In this document: positions 14,385 to 20,242 of the stretch, piece by piece | How the letters are laid out: each line of letters opens with the position of its first letter | Numbering within the stretch: position 1 is the stretch's first letter | Origin: Nitrosomonas sp. UBA6494 | GTDB taxonomy: Bacteria > Pseudomonadota > Gammaproteobacteria > Burkholderiales > Nitrosomonadaceae | NCBI GenBank assembly: GCA_002435335.1 | Contig: DJMI01000080.1 | Span: 1-20,242, forward strand | Reading direction: 5' to 3' | Length of the DNA: 20,242 nucleotides | Notes under the pieces: model-generated | What the model was told of the DNA's origin: nothing | The model's input: only the letters and a program-made list of their open reading frames with translations | Database searches by the model: none | Program-made: the position numbers and the translations under genes

Positions 14385-15398
14385 ATGCTTTATCCTCTAC
14401 TGCGCTCACTGCTATTTAAATTGGATCCCGAATCCGCGCACGAAATCACCTTTCGTACGCTGAGACAAGCCAACAAACTTGGATTACTAAAAAATACCGT
14501 CATTTCCTGCAAAACCAGGGAAGTCATGGGATTGCGTTTTCCCAATCCAACAGGTCTTGCCGCCGGTTTGGATAAAAACGGGGAATATATAGATGCACTG
14601 GCAATGCTTGGATTTGGCTTTATTGAAATCGGTACCGTCACGCCGCGTCCCCAGACCGGCAACCCGAAGCCGCGCTTATTTCGCGTTCCTGAGGCCAATG
14701 CCATCATCAATCGACTAGGATTTAACAACGAAGGCGTCGATCAACTAATCGAAAACGTTAAGAATTGCGATTACCGTGGCATATTGGGTATTAACATTGG
14801 CAAGAATTTTGACACGCCGATCGAACATGCGGTCGACGATTATCGTATCGGTTTACAAAAAGTTTATTGTTACGCCAGTTACGTAACCGTCAATATTTCG
14901 TCGCCGAATACGCAAAATTTGCGGCAATTACAAGCAGCCGACGCACTCAATCAACTGCTCGAGGCACTGAAATCAGAACAAGCAAGATTGGCGCAAACGC
15001 ACGGCAAGTATGTACCGATAGCAATCAAAATAGCCCCCGACCTTGAAACAGCGCAAATCGAAGCGATCGCCGCAATACTGTTAAAACACCAAATCGATGG
15101 CGTCATCGCCACTAATACAACGATCTCAAGGTCCGGGATCGAGCATCTACCCATTGCGCAGGAAAGTGGCGGATTAAGCGGTGCACCATTGATGCAACGC
15201 GCAACCGCAGTTATTCATCAACTCCATGCATCATTGCAAGGCGCCATCCCTATCATCGGTGTAGGCGGCATCCAATCCGCTACCGATGCGCTGGCCAAAA
15301 TCGACGCGGGCGCCAGTTTGATACAACTCTATTCCGGTTTAATTTATCGCGGCCCGGATTTAATCAAAGAAACCGCATTAGCAATCTGCAATAAATAA
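14385..15398 (+). CDS. pyrD: Quinone-dependent dihydroorotate dehydrogenase (class 2)
   Basis: A 337-residue FMN enzyme oxidising dihydroorotate to orotate in pyrimidine synthesis, passing electrons to membrane quinone. The class 2 N-terminal helical extension (residues 1-45, with D-P-E-x-A-H-E) is present. The barrel shows [14 protein letters not shown] (54-67), [18 protein letters not shown], the catalytic-serine loop N-I-S-S-P-N-T (170-176), [26 protein letters not shown] and [11 protein letters not shown]. The start follows an AAGG element at 14370-14373, rather distant (11 bases). It lies 30 bases after bpt and 15 before the rnfB-like gene. Confidence 0.97.
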   Translation: MLYPLLRSLLFKLDPESAHEITFRTLRQANKLGLLKNTVISCKTREVMGLRFPNPTGLAAGLDKNGEYIDALAMLGFGFIEIGTVTPRPQTGNPKPRLFRVPEANAIINRLGFNNEGVDQLIENVKNCDYRGILGINIGKNFDTPIEHAVDDYRIGLQKVYCYASYVTVNISSPNTQNLRQLQAADALNQLLEALKSEQARLAQTHGKYVPIAIKIAPDLETAQIEAIAAILLKHQIDGVIATNTTISRSGIEHLPIAQESGGLSGAPLMQRATAVIHQLHASLQGAIPIIGVGGIQSATDALAKIDAGASLIQLYSGLIYRGPDLIKETALAICNK

Positions 15399-15413
15399 AC
15401 ATCGCATTTTTAT

Positions 15414-16085
15414 ATGAATCAATCTTTAGTCGATCAAATCGATGCGATCCTACCGCAAACACAATGCGGCAAATGCGGCTTTACCGGTTGCAAACCCTAT
15501 GCCGAGGCTATTTTGCAAGGCAAAGCAGATATCAATCAATGTCCTCCCGGTAATCAAGTAGGCATCCAAAAAATCGCGCAATTACTTGGTGTTCCGGAAA
15601 AGCCGCTCAATACTGCACATGGACAACCCAATTCCACTCCGGTAGTTGCATGGATCAATGAGCTTTTATGCATCGGCTGCACTTTTTGCATACGCGCCTG
15701 CCCCGTTGATGCGATCGTTGGCGCGGCAAAACAACTGCATACCGTAATTGCTGCTGAATGCACCGGTTGTGAATTATGTATCGCTCCTTGCCCGATGGAT
15801 TGTATCAGTCTGATTCCTGTTGAAAAAAGCACTGAGGCCGCAGTTAAAAAACAAGCTGCCGATCTGGCGCGCACTCGCTTCCAATTCCGGCAACAGAGGC
15901 TTGCACATAAAAAAGCTGCCGACACAAAAGGAAAATCAGCAAAACTCACCCATCAACTGGATTCCGGTCAAACGCATAGCGATACACGCAAACAAACAAT
16001 CATTTCTGCAGCACTAAAGCGCGCAGCAGCATTGCGGACACAACAACAAACAAGCGGAAAAAAATCTCCGCACAAACCCATATGA
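15414..16085 (+). CDS. RnfB-like iron-sulfur protein (soluble, no membrane anchor)
   Basis: A 223-residue protein with three Fe-S sites. The N-terminal domain (about 1-60) has C18-x2-C21-x4-C26 and C43-P-P-G, the RnfB/Fe-S (4Fe-4S) domain. A bacterial ferredoxin domain follows with C86-x2-C89-x2-C92-x3-C96-P and C116-x2-C119-x2-C122-x3-C126-P, two [4Fe-4S] clusters. The C-terminal 80 residues are Lys/Gln/Ala-rich and low in complexity. The hydrophobic N-terminal helix of classical RnfB is absent, so it is probably a cytoplasmic electron carrier. Its ATG overlap with nth (ATGA, 16082-16085) shows coupled translation. rnfA, C, D, G and E are not next to it. Its electron partners are not visible here. 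Confidence 0.85.
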   Translation: MNQSLVDQIDAILPQTQCGKCGFTGCKPYAEAILQGKADINQCPPGNQVGIQKIAQLLGVPEKPLNTAHGQPNSTPVVAWINELLCIGCTFCIRACPVDAIVGAAKQLHTVIAAECTGCELCIAPCPMDCISLIPVEKSTEAAVKKQAADLARTRFQFRQQRLAHKKAADTKGKSAKLTHQLDSGQTHSDTRKQTIISAALKRAAALRTQQQTSGKKSPHKPI

Positions 16086-16714
16086 ACGCCGCAAAGCGCA
16101 ATGAGCTATTTGCGTGCTTAAAATCGGCCAATCCGAAACCGACCACCGAACTGGAATACCGATCTCCATTCGAATTATTGATCGCCGTCATTCTATCCGC
16201 ACAGGCCACGGACAAAAGCGTCAATCTTGCTACGCGCAAATTGTTTCCACAAGCCAATACACCGGAAAAAATGCTGCTGTTAGGTGAAACCGGTCTGATC
16301 GATTGCATTAAAAGTATCGGACTATACAAAACCAAAGCCAAAAATATTCTAGCCACTTGCCAACTGCTGATTCAAAATCACCAGGGCGAAGTGCCGCACA
16401 CACGCGAATTACTCGAACAATTGCCCGGCGTTGGACGAAAAACCGCGAATGTTATCCTAAACACAGCTTTCGGTGAACCAACGATTGCAGTTGACACTCA
16501 TATTTTCCGGGTTGCCAACCGCACCGGACTCGCACCCGGAAAAACCGTATTGGAAGTCGAATTGAAGTTGTTAAAGGTAGTATCCAATGAATTTCGCTTG
16601 GATGCGCACCATTGGTTGATTCTACATGGCCGCTATGTGTGCAAGGCCAGAAAGCCCGAATGCAGTGCTTGCAAAATCAATCATCTATGCGAATACAAGG
16701 ACAAAAACTTCTGA
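16082..16714 (+). CDS. nth: Endonuclease III, base-excision DNA glycosylase/AP lyase
   Basis: A 210-residue DNA repair enzyme removing oxidised pyrimidines and cleaving the abasic site. The helix-hairpin-helix motif L-P-G-V-G-R-K-T-A (114-122) carries the catalytic Lys120, Asp138 lies in A-V-D-T-H-I-F-R-V, and the [4Fe-4S] loop is C187-x6-C194-x2-C197-x5-C203. These positions coincide with E. coli Nth numbering. The length is normal. It overlaps the rnfB-like stop codon by four bases, an arrangement that echoes the end of the E. coli rsx/rnf-nth operon. Confidence 0.97.
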   Translation: MNAAKRNELFACLKSANPKPTTELEYRSPFELLIAVILSAQATDKSVNLATRKLFPQANTPEKMLLLGETGLIDCIKSIGLYKTKAKNILATCQLLIQNHQGEVPHTRELLEQLPGVGRKTANVILNTAFGEPTIAVDTHIFRVANRTGLAPGKTVLEVELKLLKVVSNEFRLDAHHWLILHGRYVCKARKPECSACKINHLCEYKDKNF

Positions 16715-16726
16715 TTACAATTTGCC

Positions 16727-17173
16727 ATGTTTAAACCCACCAGAGCACAAGCGCGCCAATTGTTTTTCGATACCTGGCGCAAATACCGTCAACATGAAAT
16801 TTTATCCGGCATCGAAACCATCGCGCTTGAAGTGATACTGTTGCACCCGGAATATCATGAGATACTTTCCGATACTGATCGCTACTTGGATAAAGATTAT
16901 TTACCCGAAACCGGTGATACCAACCCCTTCTTACACATGAGCATGCATATTGCCATCAAGGAACAGTTATCGATCGACCAACCGATCGGCATTTGTGAAC
17001 GATTTGCTCACTTACGGCAAAAGACACGGAGCGAACACGAAGCCGCTCATTGCATTATGGAATGCCTGGCCGAAATGATCTGGCACGCACAGCGACATCA
17101 AACCACACCGGATGCTTCGATTTATTTTTCGTGCTTGGATCGGCAGCTTGATCTCTTTGATCGGGAGAAATAA
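16727..17173 (+). CDS. DUF1841 family protein
   Basis: A 148-residue soluble protein of unknown function. It matches the DUF1841 pattern throughout: an N-terminal F-x-P-T-R-x-Q-A-R-Q-L-F-F-D-T-W-R-K-Y, then L-x-x-I-E-T-I-A-L-E-V-I-L-x-H-P-E-Y-H, a central G-D-T-N-P-F-L-H-M-S-M-H-I-A-I-K-E-Q, and a C-terminal helix with A-x-H-x-I-M-E-C-L-A-E-M-I-W-x-A-Q-R. The conserved His and Glu residues in the last two segments might bind a metal, but this is only a suggestion. It starts 12 bases after nth without a clear ribosome binding site, as last gene of the pyrD-rnfB-nth run. Confidence 0.85.
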   Translation: MFKPTRAQARQLFFDTWRKYRQHEILSGIETIALEVILLHPEYHEILSDTDRYLDKDYLPETGDTNPFLHMSMHIAIKEQLSIDQPIGICERFAHLRQKTRSEHEAAHCIMECLAEMIWHAQRHQTTPDASIYFSCLDRQLDLFDREK

Positions 17174-17214
17174 AAAACGGGATAAGTGTCGTTCACAACG
17201 ACAACCTATCCCGT
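17172..17214 (-). terminator. Rho-independent terminator of the cytochrome c genes
   Basis: Outer arms 17177-17184 and 17207-17214 (8 pairs) and inner arms 17187-17193 and 17197-17203 (7 pairs) form an interrupted hairpin with a three-base loop. On the minus strand it is followed by a run of six T (17177-17172). It may also limit the convergent DUF1841 transcript, but the plus strand lacks a T-run. Confidence 0.8.
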
Positions 17215-17240
17215 CGAAAAATTTTCAAACTTACTTACGA

Positions 17241-17570
17241 TTATCTTTTCATCGTTAATGAACCGGGCAGGCTTGAATAGTAGAAAGCCAGGTTTTCGAT
17301 ATCTGCATTGCTCAAATTTGCAGCCATCCCGCCCATAATAGGATCTTTTCGTGCACCGGATTTATAATCTTTTAATGCTTGTTCGAGATATCTTCTATAT
17401 TGTCCGCCGATTTTTGGAAAATTAGGTGCTGGGCTATTTCCATCCGCTCCATGGCATGACGCACAAGCTTCTGCAGCTTTACTTTTTCCGGCTTCAAGAT
17501 CTGCAGCGATCACATGGCTAGACAGCATCAAAGCTGCACCGCTTAAAGCAGCTATAACATAATTCTTCAT
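17241..17570 (-). CDS. Periplasmic monoheme cytochrome c (c4/c553 type), second of a pair
   Basis: A 109-residue secreted cytochrome. A signal peptide (1-23, cleavage near V-I-A-A) precedes C-A-S-C-H (36-40), which binds haem c through Cys36 and Cys39 with His40 as axial ligand. The pattern N-F-P-K-I-G-G-Q-Y, Y-K-S-G-A-R-K-D-P-I-M-G-G-M-A (Met79 the likely sixth ligand) and L-S-N-A-D-I-E-N-L-A-F-Y-Y-S-S-L is that of one half of cytochrome c4 or of cytochrome c553. It probably carries electrons in the periplasm. It lies 27 bases after the first cytochrome gene, has an AAGGA ribosome binding site, and ends shortly before the terminator. Confidence 0.92.
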   Translation of the reverse strand: MKNYVIAALSGAALMLSSHVIAADLEAGKSKAAEACASCHGADGNSPAPNFPKIGGQYRRYLEQALKDYKSGARKDPIMGGMAANLSNADIENLAFYYSSLPGSLTMKR

Positions 17571-17597
17571 AATTCGTTCCTTGCGATAAAATCTTGA

Positions 17598-17924
17598 TTA
17601 GTTTTTAGAGTAATAAGCAGCGAAGTCTTCAATATCTTGCTGAGATAATGTTTTAGCAAGACCTGTCATCGTTGGATGATTGCGCGTGCCATTTTTATAG
17701 CTTTCCAATGCTTTGACGATGTATTCAGCGTGCTGTCCACCCAACTTAGGAACACTATACGCTGTTGGAAAAGCGGTCTTGTACCCCGGAATACCATGAC
17801 AGCCTTCACACATAGAAAGCTTTTCCTTTGCTGCTGCTGCATCTCCAGCCGCCTGAGTTACGCTTGTAAACGCAAAAAGCATACCCACGGCAAGTAATAA
17901 ATTAATAACCATTTTTTGTTTCAT
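17598..17924 (-). CDS. Periplasmic monoheme cytochrome c (c4/c553 type), first of a pair
   Basis: A 108-residue secreted cytochrome. The signal peptide covers residues 1-25 (T-Q-A-A), followed by C-E-G-C-H (39-43) for haem c attachment. V-P-K-L-G-G-Q-H-A-E-Y-I, Y-K-N-G-T-R-N-H-P-T-M-T-G-L-A (Met86 the likely axial ligand) and L-S-Q-Q-D-I-E-D-F-A-A-Y-Y-S align closely with the second gene, so the two arose by duplication. The start is supported by AAGGAGG five bases upstream, a strong site that suggests high expression. It has its own promoter candidate downstream of uup. Confidence 0.92.
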   Translation of the reverse strand: MKQKMVINLLLAVGMLFAFTSVTQAAGDAAAAKEKLSMCEGCHGIPGYKTAFPTAYSVPKLGGQHAEYIVKALESYKNGTRNHPTMTGLAKTLSQQDIEDFAAYYSKN

Positions 17925-17950
17925 ATAAGCCTCCTTCTCTCAAAAGTTGA

Positions 17951-17979
17951 ACTTTAAACGATGCGCTCGATTTGGTCAA
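17951..17979 (-). promoter_or_regulatory. Sigma70-type promoter candidate for the cytochrome pair
   Basis: On the minus strand TTGACC (17979-17974, 5/6) and TAAAGT (17956-17951, 4/6) are separated by 17 bases. Transcription would start near 17944, about 20 bases before the start codon. Confidence 0.45.
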
Positions 17980-18031
17980 TGAATAGTATAAGTATGTCCA
18001 TGTTGTTTATAGGGAAATTGCCGTCTAAACG

Positions 18032-19957
18032 CTACGTTTTCAGCGCAGATTTCGCTTCCAATTCTTCCCATTTTGCAAGACAGTTTGTCAGTTCCACCTC
18101 AATTACAGCAAAGCGCATTTGCAATGTTTTTGCCTCTTCCGGGTTGTCACGAAAGATTGTTGCATTATTCAAACACAATAAAATACTCGCCTGCTCTTGT
18201 TCCAACGCATCAATTTTACCAGGCAATGCCTCAAGCTCTCGCATTTCTTGGTAACTTAATTTTTTGGCTCGTACAGTCCGGGGTGATTTAGAGGTACTAG
18301 CCGATGAATTATCTGAATGCTTAGATAAAATCTTCTGCTGATTACTATTATCTTCTAATTGTTTTACACGGATCCAATCTTCATAACCGCCAATATATTC
18401 ACATATTTTTCCATTTCCTTCAAATGCAATTACTTGTGTAACGACATTATCTAAAAATTCACGATCGTGACTGACCAAAAATAATGTTCCCGCATACTCT
18501 TGTAATAAAGATTCAAGCAACTCCAATGTTTCAATATCCAAATCATTGGTCGGTTCATCCAGCACCAAAACATTCGCGGGACGCGCAAATAATCGAGCAA
18601 GCAGCAATCGGTTACGTTCCCCGCCCGATAGTGATTTAACCGGTGAACGAGCGCGTTGCGGTGCAAACAGGAAATCTTCCAGATAACTGATCACATGCTT
18701 GCGCTTGCCATTGATCTCGACAAAATCAGATCCCGGACTGATAGTCTCGGTCAGCACTTTTTCTTCATCGAGCTGCTCGCGCATTTGATCAAAATAGGCT
18801 ACGGTTAATTTAGTCCCTAGCTGAATTTCTCCGGCATCGGGCGACATTTCCCCCAGTATCAATTTAAGCAATGTGGATTTACCGACACCATTCGGCCCGA
18901 GCAATCCTACTCGATCACCGCGCATGATGCGGCACGAAAAATTATCGATCACCACCATATCACCGTAGCTTTTGCTTACATCTGTCAATTCAGCAACTAA
19001 TTTACCGGAACGTTCTCCCATATCGAGACTAATATGCGCTTTACCAACCTTATCGCGCCGCGCTATTCGCTCCAATCGCAATGATTCCAGTCTTCGTACT
19101 CGACCTTCGTTTCTGGTACGGCGTGCCTCGATTCCCTTGCGTATCCAAACCTCTTCTTGTGCTAGCACCTTATCAAATTTCTGATTATGCAATACCTCCA
19201 CTTCGAGCATTTCTGCTTTCCTTAACTGATATGCGGAGAATTGACCGGGAAAAGAGACCAAATTACCACGATCCAGCTCAATTATTCTGGTCGCAACATT
19301 ATCCAAGAAACGCCGATCATGCGTAATAAACAAAATACTGCCGGGAAATTCGTGCAAAAAATCTTCAAGCCACTCGATTGACGAGAAATCAAGATGATTG
19401 GTCGGTTCATCCAACAGCAACACATCCGGCGCAATCACTAAAGCACGCGCCAAAGCAACGCGTTTTTTCAGCCCGCCTGAAAGTTGTCCGATCAAAGCAT
19501 CTGCCGATAGCTTTAATTTATCGATAACGGTCTCGATTTTCGCCTGCAAACTCCAACCGCTTTCGAGTTCCAGCGCATTCTGCAAATCCTGCAAACGATG
19601 CAACAAAGCTTCGGTATTTTCCGATGCCTCGCTCAATGCCAGCGATGTGGCATGATAATCCAGCAATATCTGACTGATTCCGCCCAATCCATTGGAAACC
19701 TCTTGATACACCGTATTCTCAGGAGTTAATAACGGCTCTTGCGGTACATAAGCCAATTTCAGATTCGGTGCACACCAAAGCCTTCCATCATCAAGCTTGA
19801 TTGCGCCGGACAACACCCGCAACAAACTCGACTTCCCCCCCCCATTACGGCCAATCAATCCGACACGCTCCCCGGGATCAAGCTGCAAAACCACATGATT
19901 CAACAAAGCATGATGACCAAAAGCCAAACAGGCGTTATCGAGTGTAATAAGCGGCAT
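18032..19957 (-). CDS. uup: ABC-F ATPase Uup
   Basis: A 641-residue cytoplasmic tandem ATPase without membrane segments. ABC domain 1 has G-R-N-G-G-G-K-S (36-43), L-S-G-G (159-162) and L-L-D-E-P-T-N-H-L-D (181-190). A linker rich in Arg and Glu (about 240-305) follows. ABC domain 2 has G-P-N-G-V-G-K-S-T (354-362), L-S-G-G-E (443-447) and L-D-E-P-T-N-D-L-D. A charged coiled-coil C-terminal domain (about 565-641) distinguishes Uup from EttA and YbiT; it binds branched nucleic acid in Uup and the protein acts on ribosomes. The first Walker A is encoded by an uninterrupted G9 tract (19835-19843). The ATG has only a weak ribosome binding site. The cytochrome pair follows, with its own promoter candidate. 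Confidence 0.93.
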   Translation of the reverse strand: MPLITLDNACLAFGHHALLNHVVLQLDPGERVGLIGRNGGGKSSLLRVLSGAIKLDDGRLWCAPNLKLAYVPQEPLLTPENTVYQEVSNGLGGISQILLDYHATSLALSEASENTEALLHRLQDLQNALELESGWSLQAKIETVIDKLKLSADALIGQLSGGLKKRVALARALVIAPDVLLLDEPTNHLDFSSIEWLEDFLHEFPGSILFITHDRRFLDNVATRIIELDRGNLVSFPGQFSAYQLRKAEMLEVEVLHNQKFDKVLAQEEVWIRKGIEARRTRNEGRVRRLESLRLERIARRDKVGKAHISLDMGERSGKLVAELTDVSKSYGDMVVIDNFSCRIMRGDRVGLLGPNGVGKSTLLKLILGEMSPDAGEIQLGTKLTVAYFDQMREQLDEEKVLTETISPGSDFVEINGKRKHVISYLEDFLFAPQRARSPVKSLSGGERNRLLLARLFARPANVLVLDEPTNDLDIETLELLESLLQEYAGTLFLVSHDREFLDNVVTQVIAFEGNGKICEYIGGYEDWIRVKQLEDNSNQQKILSKHSDNSSASTSKSPRTVRAKKLSYQEMRELEALPGKIDALEQEQASILLCLNNATIFRDNPEEAKTLQMRFAVIEVELTNCLAKWEELEAKSALKT

Positions 19958-20043
19958 AAGAAGAAATCAAAATTCAAATAAAGCTGGATATTTTAGCAGG
20001 CAAACAGAAAAAGCTTTATTCAAATCGATCATGTATTCATCAA

Positions 20044-20242
20044 TCACAATGCCACACGATGCAGACGATTAAATAACCGTCTTAACAGATAGCTTCTTGC
20101 AATAGATACAACAGTAAAAATCAATCCAATCTGCAAATTCTGACTAAAACTGACTTCCAAATCATATAGTGGAAACACGATCAGCTGCGCAATCAGCGCA
20201 ACGAAATAACCGATAATCACATTATAGACTCGGCGGTATGAA
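20044..20242 (-). CDS. Small membrane protein, DUF7220-like phage-associated type (5' truncated by window edge)
   Basis: An open minus-strand frame enters from the right edge and stops with TGA at 20046-20044, giving 65 C-terminal residues. It reads as two hydrophobic segments: V-I-I-G-Y-F-V-A-L-I-A-Q-L-I-V-F-P-L-Y and, after a short polar loop, IGLIFTVVSIARSYLLRRLF. The Q-x-x-V-F-P-L-x and F-T-V-V-S-I-A-R-S-Y-x-L-R-R-L-F-N pattern is one I recognise from small proteins common in prophages and phages (DUF7220-like). The function is unknown. The start lies outside the window. Recognition is from memory of the pattern, so the family name is tentative. Confidence 0.6.
   Translation of the reverse strand, partial: SYRRVYNVIIGYFVALIAQLIVFPLYDLEVSFSQNLQIGLIFTVVSIARSYLLRRLFNRLHRVAL

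Noticed and set aside
15554..15949. 131-residue minus-strand frame inside the RnfB-like gene
   Set aside because: Its cysteines are the antisense of the ferredoxin region; no ribosome binding site or family resemblance.
1..20242. CRISPR arrays, insertion sequences, rRNA, replication origin
   Set aside because: Reading both strands I saw no spaced direct repeats, transposase genes, rRNA segments or DnaA-box clusters.

Overview
The window looks like chromosomal DNA of a betaproteobacterium, most likely an ammonia oxidiser close to Nitrosomonas. GC content is moderate. Periplasmic electron-transfer genes are dense (three class I c-type cytochromes and two multicopper-oxidase-like proteins), and the housekeeping genes (bipA, aat-bpt, pyrD, rnfB-like-nth, DUF1841, uup) are of betaproteobacterial type. 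The genus is an inference; no rRNA or ammonia-oxidation gene is present to settle it.

Layout. 1-3659 (+): the 3' end of a cytochrome c gene, a DUF3293 protein, a Tim44-domain membrane protein, a DUF2165 membrane protein and a CorC/HlyC-type CBS transporter. 3756-3832 (+): tRNA-Arg(CCG). 3884-5560 (-): an ABM-like small protein downstream of a lipoprotein alpha/beta hydrolase. 5804-7618 (+): bipA, convergent with the next block across a shared hairpin terminator. 7700-12805 (-): an outer-membrane beta-barrel gene with its own terminator, followed by a two-gene operon encoding a short (351 aa) and a long (909 aa) multicopper-oxidase-like protein. 12944-14354 (+): aat and bpt, the two N-degron aminoacyltransferases. 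14385-17173 (+): pyrD, rnfB-like, nth and DUF1841, all tightly spaced. 17241-19957 (-): uup followed by two small monoheme cytochromes c. 20044-20242 (-): the 3' end of a small membrane protein of a phage-associated type (DUF7220-like).

Main point of interest. The short and long multicopper-oxidase proteins carry complementary halves of a trinuclear copper site. The short one keeps both domain-1 motifs (HxHG and HxH) and has lost the domain-2 motifs. The long one keeps both domain-2 motifs (HxxHxH and HCHxxxHxxxxM) and has lost the domain-1 motifs. Because trinuclear clusters form between a first and a last cupredoxin domain, the simplest reading is a heteromeric oxidase with one composite active site per pair. 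The long subunit adds a third cupredoxin domain with an amicyanin-like copper loop (C-x2-H-x2-M) and a seven-bladed YVTN-type beta-propeller with histidines at the blade starts. Upstream, the outer-membrane protein gene has a perfect FNR-type box (TTGAT-N4-ATCAA) exactly where a class II FNR promoter requires it, with a near-consensus -10. That points to control by oxygen or nitrogen oxides for this neighbour. Its coding sequence also has a G8 tract.

The remaining genes are mostly ordinary. No CRISPR array, insertion sequence, rRNA or replication origin was seen.
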